This document shows positions 39,299 to 48,452 of a stretch of 62,393 bases of DNA, one piece after another (position 1 is the stretch's first letter; every line of letters begins with the position of its first letter). Below the pieces are notes generated by a model. That model did no database searches. It saw nothing but the letters and a program-made list of their open reading frames with translations, and had not been told where the DNA came from. The position numbers were made by a program, and so were the translations under genes. Source of the DNA: Globisporangium splendens (taxonomy: Eukaryota; Oomycota; Peronosporomycetes; Pythiales; Pythiaceae); the NCBI GenBank assembly GCA_006386115.1, contig VFIW01000078.1:158790-221182 (forward strand), read 5' to 3'.

Positions 39299-41227
39299 TT
39301 AACGAATCGTTCGGTCAGACATGATCTCATATGGGATGTATGAGTTGTAAGTATCGCCAACTCGGCGGAAGCATTTGTCGACGTATGCTTCCAAAGCGTG
39401 GACTCCCACAATCATAGCAGGCCATTCTTCATAAGTCTTCCTTGTTCTCACGAAAGGGAATATGATCTCGGTGACCGCATCTCTGTACGTGATTGTGACT
39501 TGAAGTAGATCGTTCCTCTTTGAAGTTGATTTGTCTCGACGTTGAATTTCTCTTTTGAATTCGAATTCGTTCATTGAATTCGTCAATAGATCAATTCTAA
39601 GCGATTGATTGGTATGATGCCCGTGCTGATTGCGACTCAATGCTGGAATCGTAACATGCATATGATGAATGCTGAATCGCAAAGCTTCAAACAGACACGT
39701 GGCTTCGTCCGCTGCAGCTGCCAAATCACTCCTGTTCAGTTTCGCCATCCCGATAGCAGATTCGAAATCATTAACCATATCGACCGCCAGCATCATTGTA
39801 ATTTCTCGACCGCAAGGAATGTCTTCAACTTCACGAGTGCGATTACGATTAGCTCTCATCCATTCTGCTGCATGGGGATTGTGAATTGCTCCGTTGTTTA
39901 AGCGTAGAGAGTTCCAATCGAAGGATGCGTGGCAACTGGTGCAAAACATTTGGCTGCAATTGTGAACCACTGTTCCGTCTTGAAGAACAAACCGCTGATT
40001 GTCTGATAGAGCGAATCCATAGTAGCGCCCAACGCGAGTCGGTGTGATTTCGAGCTGGCTCATCTTGATCATTCTGTCGACAATCTTATATCCGAATAAC
40101 TTCTCCTTCTCTTCGTTGTCCAGTTCGAGATAAATGTTGACAGTCATCAAGACTATTCCTTGGTTCTCTTTTATCAAACATAGCGTATGATATGTGTTGA
40201 CTTCATATGAACAGCCGTCTGATTGGTTGACTTGGTATAGTTGATCAGTTCCGGTCATTGTAGCGTTGACTGTTCTCTCCGTTCCATCATCTCCAATCAG
40301 TTGGTGATTCGCTTCTACTTCATGAGCAGATACGTTTATACCATTTGCTAACGAGGTGATCGTTCCAGTTGAGAAACATCCGGAAATTTTATGAATTGGA
40401 ATGCCACACGCAGGACATGGCTTGACGCTTGTATCCATGAACTGAACCGTTTTCAAGATGTCAGGATCACATTCATGTTCGGCGCTTTCAATCTCCATCT
40501 TACATTCGTTGCAGGTTATGCCGTTGCAAATTGAGCAAATGTAATGCCCATGCTGATTTATGTTTTCAGATGATAACATTCCTTTGCAATTCGCTTTGGT
40601 ACACGCAAGTACGTATGTTCGTTTCGTTTTTGTCTGGTTTCCTTCAAGAGCTTCGATCTCGGCGTTTAGCGTTCGGCGTGCTTCGTGAAGCTGTTCATCA
40701 ACAGATTCGACATTTAGTTGCAGTTGAAGATATTTATCAAGTGCATCGCTAACCTCCATGACTTCGTTACTATATCGGAACTCCGTCAGAGGAACGGTAC
40801 GCTGTTTGCGAATATTTTCATATTTGATGTCGAGATCGTCTATCTTCTGCCTAAGACTGCGAATTTGAAGTTTGTGCTCGATTGTTTCTTGAGTCGCTGG
40901 AAACAAAGCTTTCTCTTTCTCGTACAAGACAACCTCACGAATGTCACAATAAGTCGTACGCATAAACGATTGTCCAAACCGGCTGTGCAGCGACGATCGA
41001 TCGAATTCAACTGAGCAGCTCATGCAAAACAGGTAATGTTCTGGGTCACTGATGCAGTGCTTGAAACAAACCTTGCAGCATTCGAATTCACATTTCGTGC
41101 ATGTGATTGGAGCTCTGGTGCTCTTGTTGAAGCTCTCGACGCAGATGTTGCATTCAGACACGGCAGGTAGATGATCTTTTGTGTACTGATTAGGTATATT
41201 TACATGATTGGGAATCAATTTTATCAT
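39299..41227 (-). CDS. RING-IBR-RING (RBR) E3 ubiquitin ligase-like protein containing a mini-intein
   Basis: The product is 642 residues from the ATG at 41227 (MIKLIPNHVNIPNQ). RING1 uses cysteines 26, 29, 43, 46, 50, 54, 58, 68 and 71. A coiled-coil linker follows (~105-200). The IBR is C209-x4-C214 ... C231-x2-C234-x4-C239-x2-C242 ... H251-C253. RING2 begins CPAC (271-274), then KISG, and is interrupted by a 140-residue intein (284-423). It resumes at C424 SQMFCTSCHASFDW. Joined, the spacing C-x2-C-x9-C-x4-C matches RBR RING2, where the third cysteine carries ubiquitin (Parkin Cys431 position). The long C-terminal part resembles that of giant-virus RBR proteins. The frame is fully open. 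Splicing would be needed to make an active ligase. Confidence 0.88.
   Translation of the reverse strand: MIKLIPNHVNIPNQYTKDHLPAVSECNICVESFNKSTRAPITCTKCEFECCKVCFKHCISDPEHYLFCMSCSVEFDRSSLHSRFGQSFMRTTYCDIREVVLYEKEKALFPATQETIEHKLQIRSLRQKIDDLDIKYENIRKQRTVPLTEFRYSNEVMEVSDALDKYLQLQLNVESVDEQLHEARRTLNAEIEALEGNQTKTKRTYVLACTKANCKGMLSSENINQHGHYICSICNGITCNECKMEIESAEHECDPDILKTVQFMDTSVKPCPACGIPIHKISGCFSTGTITSLANGINVSAHEVEANHQLIGDDGTERTVNATMTGTDQLYQVNQSDGCSYEVNTYHTLCLIKENQGIVLMTVNIYLELDNEEKEKLFGYKIVDRMIKMSQLEITPTRVGRYYGFALSDNQRFVLQDGTVVHNCSQMFCTSCHASFDWNSLRLNNGAIHNPHAAEWMRANRNRTREVEDIPCGREITMMLAVDMVNDFESAIGMAKLNRSDLAAAADEATCLFEALRFSIHHMHVTIPALSRNQHGHHTNQSLRIDLLTNSMNEFEFKREIQRRDKSTSKRNDLLQVTITYRDAVTEIIFPFVRTRKTYEEWPAMIVGVHALEAYVDKCFRRVGDTYNSYIPYEIMSDRTIR
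39959..40378 (-). other. Mini-intein (140 residues) inserted at the predicted catalytic cysteine of the RBR protein
   Basis: Block A is CFSTGTITSLANG, starting with the nucleophile Cys. Block B resembles EVNTYHTLCLI with its conserved His. Block F/G is YYGFALSDNQRFVLQDG followed by TVVHN, ending in the obligatory Asn, and the first extein residue is Cys. All residues for class-1 protein splicing are present. The middle (LMTVNIYLELDNEEKEKLFG) resembles splicing-domain sequence of giant-virus inteins. No LAGLIDADG or HNH homing endonuclease fits in the length, so it is a mini-intein that cannot home by itself. Confidence 0.88.
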
Positions 41228-41434
41228 TTGAATTTGGTTGATCAAGGGCGCCTCTATTTATATATGAACTGTTAGCATAAAAATAGATTGATATTATTAT
41301 TCATTTGGTCACAATTCAAAAATTAATTGATTACAATTCAATTTTTAATTGTGTTATCAATTCAAAAATGAATTGATAGATGGATTCGCGCTGAATGTTT
41401 GCGTGTTTCATTTTCAAATTTACAAACGTGAGCG

Positions 41435-42391
41435 ATGAGTGAAACAGCATTGTTACGCGAGCAAAATGCGCTTCTTGCGGAGCAGCTCCGGATCAAGGAC
41501 GCGCGTATCGATGATCTGCTGAATGACCAACGCGAGGCGCGTAACGCGGCAGAGGCGCGCGTTGATGCGCTCATCAATGATCTACATGAAGCGCGTCGAG
41601 TGACGGACACACTCATCAATGATCTACATGAAGCGCATCGATCGATAGAGACGCAAGCAGAGCAGCATCGCCGAGCAATAGAGACACAAGCAGAGCAGCA
41701 TCGCCGAGCAATAGAGACACAAGCGGAGCAACATCGAGAAGAACGCAAGCACATGGTGAACGTTTTTGGAGACAAGCTGGACAACCTGCTCGTTGTGCAT
41801 GAGCAGAGTCGATCACAGATCATGCAGAAGCTGACGACCATGGACTCGCGGATGACGAAGAGACCGATCAATCCAGGGAAGAAACACGGCTTTGCTTTAC
41901 TGATGACTCCACTGAACGAGCCCGGCAAATTCGAGCTTCGCTTCATCGCAGGACAAGCCGATTACGTCGCAACAACAACGAGGGAGTATCCAGACGACCA
42001 GATCTTGTTCCCATTTACAGAGACCGGCAACCCGATCGACTTGCGGAATAATTTCCGGCAACTTGCGACTGAGAGACTTATCGAGCGCCTTGGTGGATCA
42101 GCGGTGAGTTGTGTTTGCTATGTAATTGTATCTTGTTTGCTGTAGCTGACTGATATGTGTTTGCCAGGACAGGAAGCGCAAGCGAGCAATATTATCTTCA
42201 GATCCTGTCGCTCGAAATGGAATAGCGGCGAGACCGGATTTCCTATTGAAGAAGTCGAAGATGTGTTGAGACGATTGCTTCATTCGACCCATCAAGTGAA
42301 TGCAGAGCTTATTAGTCATTTATATCAGTTAGAAGACGTGTACGTCCGACCTCATAGAGCAACGAAGATAGAGATTGAAGCCTTGGTCTAA
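41435..42391 (+). CDS. Coiled-coil protein with DUF3627-like C-terminal domain, probable short intron
   Basis: The ATG is at 41435 (MSETALLREQNALLAEQLRI). Residues ~1-120 are a coiled coil with tandem repeats (ETQAEQHRRAI; LINDLHEARR). Then follows NPGKKHGFALLMTPLNEPGK and PIDLRNNFRQLATERLIERL, resembling the DUF3627 domain found with KilA-N/MSV199-type proteins of giant viruses. The frame meets TAG at 42143-42145, but a GTGAGT...CTGTAG segment (42104-42145, 42 nt) could be spliced out, restoring the same frame to 42391. Alternatively GTGAGT...TTTGCCAG (64 nt, with CTGAC as branch point) gives a short basic tail. The long in-frame continuation favours the first model. It could also be a plain nonsense mutation. 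Confidence 0.65.
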
Positions 42392-42509
42392 GATGAAAAA
42401 AAGACATTAGCCACAGACGCGCACTGTGACAGCGAGCGACGAGCATGTGGTGCTTTGATATCTCATGACAGCTCGGGATCTTCTGAGACGCTATGACCAA
42501 CTAGAAAGT

Positions 42510-42672
42510 TTAATATTTTTCGTAGAATCGTTTAACCGCAGGATCACAAATAATTGCTTTTCGCGATAAATTCTTCACCAGAAGGCCCTGTAATGATTGT
42601 ACGCGACTGAGGGCAACATATCCTTGTCCATGACAAAATACCTTCTTCATATCCACTTCCCATTGCGCGTTA
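42510..42672 (-). pseudogene. C-terminal relic of a PIF1/RecD-like helicase
   Basis: The minus strand encodes GQGYVALSRVQSLQGLLV, NLSRKAIICDPAVKRFYEKY then stop. The string GQ-x-YVALSRV is the last conserved helicase motif of PIF1/Helitron/viral SF1B helicases. Only ~54 codons remain, cut at ~42672 where the HNH gene begins on the other strand. The function is lost. Confidence 0.75.
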
Positions 42673-42674
42673 TA

Positions 42675-43525
42675 CTGGAGAACGTTGCGCCGTCACACGC
42701 AGTCTCGATGGCAACGGATACTGCCACCACCACCGCGCCTCGGAAGATCGCCAATCCATGACGACCTCGCGCCGCCCTCTGGTGTGGGATGTCAACTCGT
42801 ATGGCCGCGTGACGTTGGATCCGGTGCGCTACAGCCCAGGTCTAGTCTGCCAAGGTGTGTACAAGAACACGCGGAGACAGCGCACGAAGCCAGCCAAGCC
42901 GGGATATGATTTTTGCTGTGCTGCCCACGACCCAAGCCTGCTGCAGATCTCACCCCGGATGTTCAGCAGTACTGTCGTGACGCGCGCCGGCATGGAAGGT
43001 CAAGTCGTAGCGCAGTACAACGGACGCGATCTGTACCACTTTGACGCCTTGGATTTGACAACGCCTGATCTTTTCGAGATGGACCACATCTTGGAGAAGC
43101 AGTGTTTCTCACACGCGTTCCGCCGGTTAGACTTTCGCGATGGTCCCGGTGAGATGGAGTACGTCGCTGGGATCGTCCGTGATGAGATTGTGAACAAGCC
43201 GGCGAACTTATGCGTGACCCGAAAGACGACCAACCGAATCAAGGGTTCCGCTGCGTGGAAGTTTCTCGACGACTACGTCACTGGCCACGTGGGGCATCAC
43301 GGCAACGGCGCCACGTTCACGGGCTACATGATGGCGAAGACCCGAGGCAACGTGCGCCTGGAGCGTCACACGACTCGAGTGATCACACGTGAGATGGGCT
43401 CGTCACTCAAGCGTATCCAGCGCCAACTCGCAGCAGAAGGCGACACCCCGATTCTGGAAGCGCTCAGCGACGAGCTGCAGGACTTATACGTGACGATGCA
43501 GCTCCACTCGCGCGCTCGCCTATGA
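42675..43525 (+). CDS. Zinc-finger/HNH-nuclease-like protein, copy 1 (5' truncated)
   Basis: From ATG 42758 the frame gives 255 residues, but it is open upstream and encodes a further finger (RCAVTRSLDGNGYCHHHR), so the 5' end has been lost against the helicase relic. The C-terminal ~200 residues match the gene at 46933 closely. They hold an HNH-type core: DLFEMDHILEKQC, then NLCVTRKTTNRIKG, where D-H, N and N/K are the expected metal- and DNA-binding residues. Intact relatives cut DNA nonspecifically or at target sites. The missing fingers may reduce specificity. Confidence 0.7.
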
Positions 43526-44162
43526 TCTGGAGAATGAAGATGCCGCGGCTCCCCTGCACGACCGCCGCTTGCAACGATGCATTTGATTCTCGACCCCGCC
43601 CGACAAGTACTATAAGTACTAGTCCCTCTTGTATATCCTCGTTGTCAGCAGAGTTTTTCAGCTCACGCTTTTCTCGCGCTAACATCACTAAAAATTTACT
43701 TTTTCTGTAAAAAAAATCCTCGTTTCTTGTTGATGGAAATTCACTCACTTTCAACTTGACTCTCTGGTGATGAAGTCGACCAAGCGCAAACGGCCACCAG
43801 ACGACTTTGAAGAAGTGGCTCGCAACTTGAGAGTCTGCGCGTAGCTTCAGTCAAACTTGTGGTTGCTGCAGTCGTCTCCACCTCAAGCTCGGGAGCAACA
43901 ACGTTTTTAGCTGTTTTCATTGAGAGTACAGAGCCGGTCGTGACGAGAATGCGGCGTTCAATATCCTGCGCTTCGTGTGTGCAAGAAGCTTGCAGATCTG
44001 TGCGTAGAAACCCATAGGTCTCTCCCGGGTTACAGCGGGCAAAGGGCGGCGATGGCAGTTTACTGTTGTCGCCGTGAAAACTCTGCGTTTCCTACTTATT
44101 TCTACTTTTGTTTGCGTAGTTTTGCGTAGAGATTGGTAGAGAAATATAGGTTTACTGTAACG
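43526..44162. other. Non-coding stretch with part of a shared 3' repeat and a tiny MKSTKRKRPPD ORF
   Basis: At 43637-43697 lies a partial copy of the repeat seen at 46480 and 48062 (CTCGCGCTAACATCACTAAA). A 24-codon ORF at 43770-43844 (MKSTKRKRPPDDFEEVARNL) shares its head with a fragment at 31584 and has CTCACTTTCAACTT upstream, an Inr-like string. The rest holds nothing I can support. Confidence 0.45.
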
Positions 44163-44452
44163 GATTGAGTAATAATCCAAATGCAATTCATTTACTTGAA
44201 GCTGATCAAAGCAATATTAATGGGTATATGTTGAGTAGTAATTCAAACGCCATTCATTTGCTAGAACCTAATCTCAATAAGATTTATTGGTATTTTCTGA
44301 GCACTAACCCAAGTATCTTTACTTATGACTACGAGCGTATCAATGAAGATCATGAGCGGCTGACTGAAGGATTTGTTGAGTACTTTCACCACCCGCGATT
44401 CATTCAAAAATGGATCGACGCTAGTAATGACGTTGAGGACTACTTCATGTAG
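44163..44452 (+). pseudogene. Fragment of a giant-virus-type leucine/tryptophan repeat protein
   Basis: The open frame lacks a 5' ATG and encodes repeats NPNAIHLLEADQSNINGYML, NAIHLLEPNLNKIYWYFLS, then the typical end NPSIFTYDYERI ... HPRFIQKW. The ~18-residue unit NPxAIxLLExNPDKIxWxxLS is abundant in giant viruses of the Mimivirus type. It is probably a truncated gene. Confidence 0.65.
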
Positions 44453-44552
44453 AATTGCATCGTCTGATTCATTTTTTCCGCCCCAGAGTAAAATTGATAT
44501 TGAGCGTTCATAAATATACCCAATTGTCGCCAAAACACCTACAGAATCTACC

Positions 44553-45502
44553 ATGCCTTCGCTTCAATTCATTGTCCGCTTCTTTGCGTGCAAGACCACT
44601 CAAGACATGGTTCAACTCATAGAGTCGCTTAACTCTCGTTGTGATACGATTGATATGTTCTTTGAACACTGCGTCAAGCTTATTGAATCCACTGAAGATG
44701 CTCTACTTGTAGCCAATAAGCTCAAAGAATGTATTGACATTATTGGAATATGCCGCGAACTGACATGTGAATTTGAACAGCCAATGGCGTTCATGGATTC
44801 AATTCAGAACGGAGTTTACTCAGCATTTCAAGATTGCGAATGCGATAAATACGATGATAACTGCGAATGCTATGCACATGATTGCGACAGGTGCGCGAAT
44901 TGTAATAAATCTGAGTATGCCGATCAAATAATTTCCGTATTTGAAGATGTTGGATTCAAGCGAACATTCGATTGTGATATCAATATACTTCGTAATGAGT
45001 TTTGTATCAACGACCGCTACCGTGAAAAAGTAGAAAAACTTTTCCCATACAACTACAAAACGGCGAAACAGGAACGTGGTAATATCACTCGCAATCTACC
45101 TACGAGGCCATACTTAAGGCAAACTCTGAGAAAATTGATTGGGAGATGCTTTCATTGATTCCAGTAGCAATTGAGATACTGATCGCCAATCAGGACAAAA
45201 CTAATTGGGGCCATCTTTCGGACAACTCTGCCGCGATTGAGCTACTTAAGGCAAATCCCGATAAGATCGATTGGAGTTATCTTTCGAGAAACTCTGCAGC
45301 AATTGAGTTACTAACTGCCAACCAAGATAAAATCGACTGGAGTGTACTTTCAATGAATCCTGCGGCACTCGAGTTACTGACTGACAATCAAGACAAAATC
45401 GATTGGGAAGAATTTTGCGCGACCCCGTTTCTAGATGAGCGTGAAGAATTTAATCGAGAAACCATTAAATATGACTTTGATCCGTCTCGTGTCGATCAAT
45501 GA
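44553..45502 (+). CDS. Cys-rich protein followed by giant-virus-type repeats, apparent frameshift
   Basis: From ATG 44553 (MPSLQFIVRFFACKTTQDMV) 201 residues are read, with a cysteine-rich middle (DCECDKYDDNCECYAHDCDR, then CANC) that could bind zinc. At ~45085-45100 a second frame takes over without its own start: EAILKANSEKIDWEMLS, AIELLKANPDKIDWSYLS and so on, about five repeats to 45502. A single 1-nt shift would join both into a ~315-residue protein. This may be a mutation or programmed. AATATACC lies ~30 bp before the ATG, as in the viral genes. Confidence 0.6.
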
Positions 45503-45967
45503 GTGAGTGAATACAATGAGCTTGACAGCTACATGAACTACATGCATTGCGATTATTGCACTTTGTAAATGGCGCTAACAGTGGTTGCACCAACTTATGG
45601 TAAAGATAAGTATGAGTCATCGCGCGCGTCTTGCGTTGCGACAAAAAAATATACTACTTGGCTCATCACGAAGAATATACTCAGCACGACAAAGAGATTC
45701 TTGCTTAAAAACGGAAAGAGAGAAGAGCTAGAACATCCTGCGTGGCTGTAAGGTTTTATATTAAACCTTACTCAACAAATGAATCGCACAAAATGAATTG
45801 ATCGAATAGGTAGTATGTGGGTGATGGTCTTAGCACATGACTGATTTTTCTTCGATCTCGCACTCATTTTTCTTCAAGATCTCACATTCATTTCTTTTCT
45901 TCAAGATCTCACATTCATTTTGTTCTTCCCCTCAAGACGCTCAACCAAGACCTCGCGCTCAAGAAAA
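45503..45967. promoter_or_regulatory. AT-rich intergenic region ending in three ~34-bp Inr-like repeats
   Basis: A 60-codon frame at 45569-45751 has no recognisable motif and low support. At 45855-45935 three tandem units each contain CATTCATTT or CACTCATTT followed by CTTCAAGATCT, resembling reiterated oomycete initiators before the gene at 45968. Confidence 0.4.
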
Positions 45968-46411
45968 ATGAACAAGCCTCGGACAGTATGGCGGGTTGAA
46001 CGTGATAACGGTGGTAATGGTCTAATGGCTCGTGGCTACCCGGATTTTCAAGACGATTGGGATTTCGAGTTGCAGCGACAGCGCCATTTGAACTGGGATC
46101 GACAATTTGAGAGTCCGTTCATATCGACTTTCTCGAGTAAAGCACATGTGATCTGGTGGGGAAGAAGGCAGGCGGACCTGTGGGGAACGGCGTATTACGA
46201 CAGCGCCGTGGTATACAAGATTAGTACCACATACCTACAGATGGCTTACGGAAGACAAGACGACGAATACCTGATTGTTGGCGAGATTCCGCAAGATTGT
46301 ATTCAACGCATGACGAACTTGCGAGACGAGGTTGAAAGAATGCTGGATGGACGATTTCGACCAGAAAACGAGTGGTTCGGTGATGAATACAACTTTGAGT
46401 TCGGAGAATGA
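45968..46411 (+). CDS. DUF7587-like protein (possible ADP-ribosyltransferase-like fold)
   Basis: The product is 147 residues from ATG 45968 (MNKPRTVWRVERDNGGNGLM). The pattern WRV ... RHLNWDRQFESPFISTFSS ... DEYLIVGEIPQDCI resembles a domain common in fungi (DUF7587), with its SPFISTFS and EYL-x-x-G-x-IP signatures. The nucleotide-transferase fold is my inference, and no catalytic glutamate can be confirmed. It is compact, intact and AT-balanced. Its 3' flank carries the repeat shared with the HNH gene at 46933. Confidence 0.5.
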   Translation: MNKPRTVWRVERDNGGNGLMARGYPDFQDDWDFELQRQRHLNWDRQFESPFISTFSSKAHVIWWGRRQADLWGTAYYDSAVVYKISTTYLQMAYGRQDDEYLIVGEIPQDCIQRMTNLRDEVERMLDGRFRPENEWFGDEYNFEFGE

Positions 46412-46479
46412 AGACACAGCTATGAAGCAAGAAACACAAAATCCCAGAAAAAACGACTGACCAGCTCATTAAGCTAGTC

Positions 46480-46615
46480 CACGCGTATTTGCGCCCTCGA
46501 GGATGCAGGCCTGCGGATTTCCTGTGCCGAGCAACAAACCTGACTCGAGTATTACATATAAGATCATTGTTAGCAGAGTTTTTCCTCGTGCTAACATCAT
46601 TAATAATGGATTCGT
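46480..46615. repeat. Shared 3'-flank repeat, copy B
   Basis: GCTAGTCCACGCGTATTTGC, GAGCAACAAACCTGACTCGA and CAGAGTTTTTCCTCGTGC are found in the same order at 48062-48222 and in part at 43637-43697. Each copy lies just downstream of an accessory gene. Confidence 0.7.
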
Positions 46616-46932
46616 TTAACCATATGATGTTTACCAATAGTTGCAGCGAATTGATAACGAAATGAATTGAAGTGAAATAACATCTTCGCTATCACAGCCA
46701 AGAAGTCATTTGGGGCGAAACAGTATTGAACAATGCTAACATATCATTCATTTACCAAGTTAGTGACGCTGTCACTGAATTGAATACAAATTACTCAAAT
46801 AATTTGAGCGCATCTTCCTGGATTTTTCTGTCTAGCGCTAGAAGGATACTGAGGTTTTTCTGAAGCTACCTGAGCTCGTGCGAGATTTGTGTTGAAGGAG
46901 AAGGCTGGCCCTTCACACTCATATCAGCAGCG
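46616..46932. other. Short intergenic stretch upstream of the zinc-finger/HNH gene
   Basis: This 317-bp stretch lies between the shared repeat and the ATG at 46933. It is moderately AT-rich. I see no gene and no clear promoter motif. Confidence 0.3.
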
Positions 46933-47958
46933 ATGGAACAACACCCCAAGACTTGCGGAGGCCTCACAAAGCAGAACAAGCCGTGCACCATCACGTGGGA
47001 GCTCGATACGCTCGGGTATTGCAAGTATCACACGCCTTATGCTTCCCAATGCCGGGGCATTGCACGGACGACTGGTTGTCGCTGCCGAATCAAGTGGGAT
47101 CTCAATACTGATGGCTACTGTATCAACCATCAACGCCAAAGCACACAAGACGCTCGCCAATGCAACGCCATTGCACAGATAACCGGACGGCGCTGCCGAA
47201 TTACGTCGGGCATTGACGCCAACGGCAACTGTGCTGTTCATCGAGTATGTGACGTCGCGTCTCCCACATGCCAGGGGATCCTTCAAAACTCGAATATGCA
47301 GTGCACGAGAACGTCCAAGCCGGGGTATGACTATTGCTGCGCTGCCCACGATCCGAGCTTGGTGTACTATCCCCCCAGTATGTTCAGCAGCGAGGTTTTG
47401 ACGCGCAACAACTTGGAAGATCAAGTAGTGGCGCGTTACGACGGACGGGATTTGTATCATGCCGATACTTTGGATTTGGTAACGCCGGGTCTCATTGAAA
47501 TGGACCACATTTTGGAGAAGCAGTGCTTTTCCTATGCGTTCAACTTTTTGGAGTTTCGCGATGGCCAGGAAGAGATCGACCAAGTCGTCGAAATAGTCCG
47601 AGATGAGGTCGTGAACGAGCTGACGAATCTGTGCTTGACCCGGAGAACGACCAACAGGATCAAGGGCGCGTCAGTGTGGAGATTCCTTGACGACTGCACC
47701 ACGGGGCACGTGGGTCACAGCGGCAACAGCGCGACGTTCAATGGCTACATGATGGCTGAAAATCAAGATGACATGCGCTTGGGCCGACGTACAACGCGTG
47801 TTATCACACGCGAGATGGGGTCTGCACTCAAACAATGTCAGCGCAAACTCGCTGCAGAGGGCGATACTCCGATCCTGGACGCGCTGAGTGCGGAGCTCCA
47901 GAAGCTGTATGTGACAATGCAGCTCCATCCTGGTACGAGGCGTTGGCCCAGAGGATGA
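46933..47958 (+). CDS. Four-zinc-finger HNH-nuclease-like protein, copy 2 (intact)
   Basis: The product is 341 residues from the ATG at 46933 (MEQHPKTCGGLTKQNKPC). Four tandem units of the form C-x9-11-C-x11-12-Y-C-x2-3-H cover residues 8-139 (for example CGGLTKQNKPC ... GYCKYH; CRGIARTTGCRC ... GYCINH). The C-terminal domain has an HNH-like core: IEMDHILEKQC (Asp191-His192), NLCLTRRTTN and NRIKG (~232-245). Tandem small fingers plus an HNH core suggest a DNA-targeting nuclease, perhaps of homing or mobile-element origin. Copy 1 at 42675 is ~70% similar by eye but truncated. Confidence 0.7.
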   Translation: MEQHPKTCGGLTKQNKPCTITWELDTLGYCKYHTPYASQCRGIARTTGCRCRIKWDLNTDGYCINHQRQSTQDARQCNAIAQITGRRCRITSGIDANGNCAVHRVCDVASPTCQGILQNSNMQCTRTSKPGYDYCCAAHDPSLVYYPPSMFSSEVLTRNNLEDQVVARYDGRDLYHADTLDLVTPGLIEMDHILEKQCFSYAFNFLEFRDGQEEIDQVVEIVRDEVVNELTNLCLTRRTTNRIKGASVWRFLDDCTTGHVGHSGNSATFNGYMMAENQDDMRLGRRTTRVITREMGSALKQCQRKLAAEGDTPILDALSAELQKLYVTMQLHPGTRRWPRG

Positions 47959-48061
47959 AGACATTGCGTCCAATTGTAAGCCATTACTGACGGACTGGCC
48001 AGCAGCGATGCACCAAGAAACAGAAAAACAAAACAAAACAGAAAGACGACTGACGAGTATA

Positions 48062-48222
48062 TTTATGCTAGTCCACGCATATTTGCGTTCTCGAGGATGC
48101 GGGTCTGGGGATTTCTCGCGCCGAGCAACAAACCTGACTCGAGTATTACATAGTTTATGAGATCGTTGTTGACAGAGTTTTTCCTCGTGCTTTTCTCGCG
48201 CTAACATCACTAAAAATGAATT
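48062..48222. repeat. Shared 3'-flank repeat, copy C
   Basis: This copy starts GCTAGTCCACGCATATTTGC and ends CTAACATCACTAAAAATGAA. Together with 46480-46615 and 43637-43697 it may mark the end of a mobile cassette. Confidence 0.7.
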
Positions 48223-48254
48223 CGTTTGAAGTCAAATACATATGTGCGAGCACC

Positions 48255-48430
48255 TAAATCCATTCCAACTGATGAAACATCGAGAAGAAGAATATATCTA
48301 CTTGGAGCTAATCCTAATAAGCTTGGTTGAGTTAGAATCCTAATATCTTTACTTACGACTACAAACATATCAAAGGAGAGCACAGGTGGCTGACTGGAAA
48401 ACTCGTTGAGGATTGCAAATTGAATATGTA
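48255..48430 (+). pseudogene. Decayed end of a giant-virus-type repeat gene
   Basis: Across frames one can read GANPNKLG then NIFTYDYKHIKGEHRWLTGK, matching the C-terminal end of the gene at 44163 (IFTYDYERINEDHERLTEGF). Stops and frameshifts show that it is dead. Confidence 0.55.
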
Positions 48431-48452
48431 ACAAAGTCTTACAAACAAAAAA

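Noticed and set aside
39959..40378. Intron in the RBR gene
   Set aside because: The 420-nt insert is open in frame, lacks a GT...AG pair at its exact borders, and has all intein splicing motifs with Cys at both junctions.
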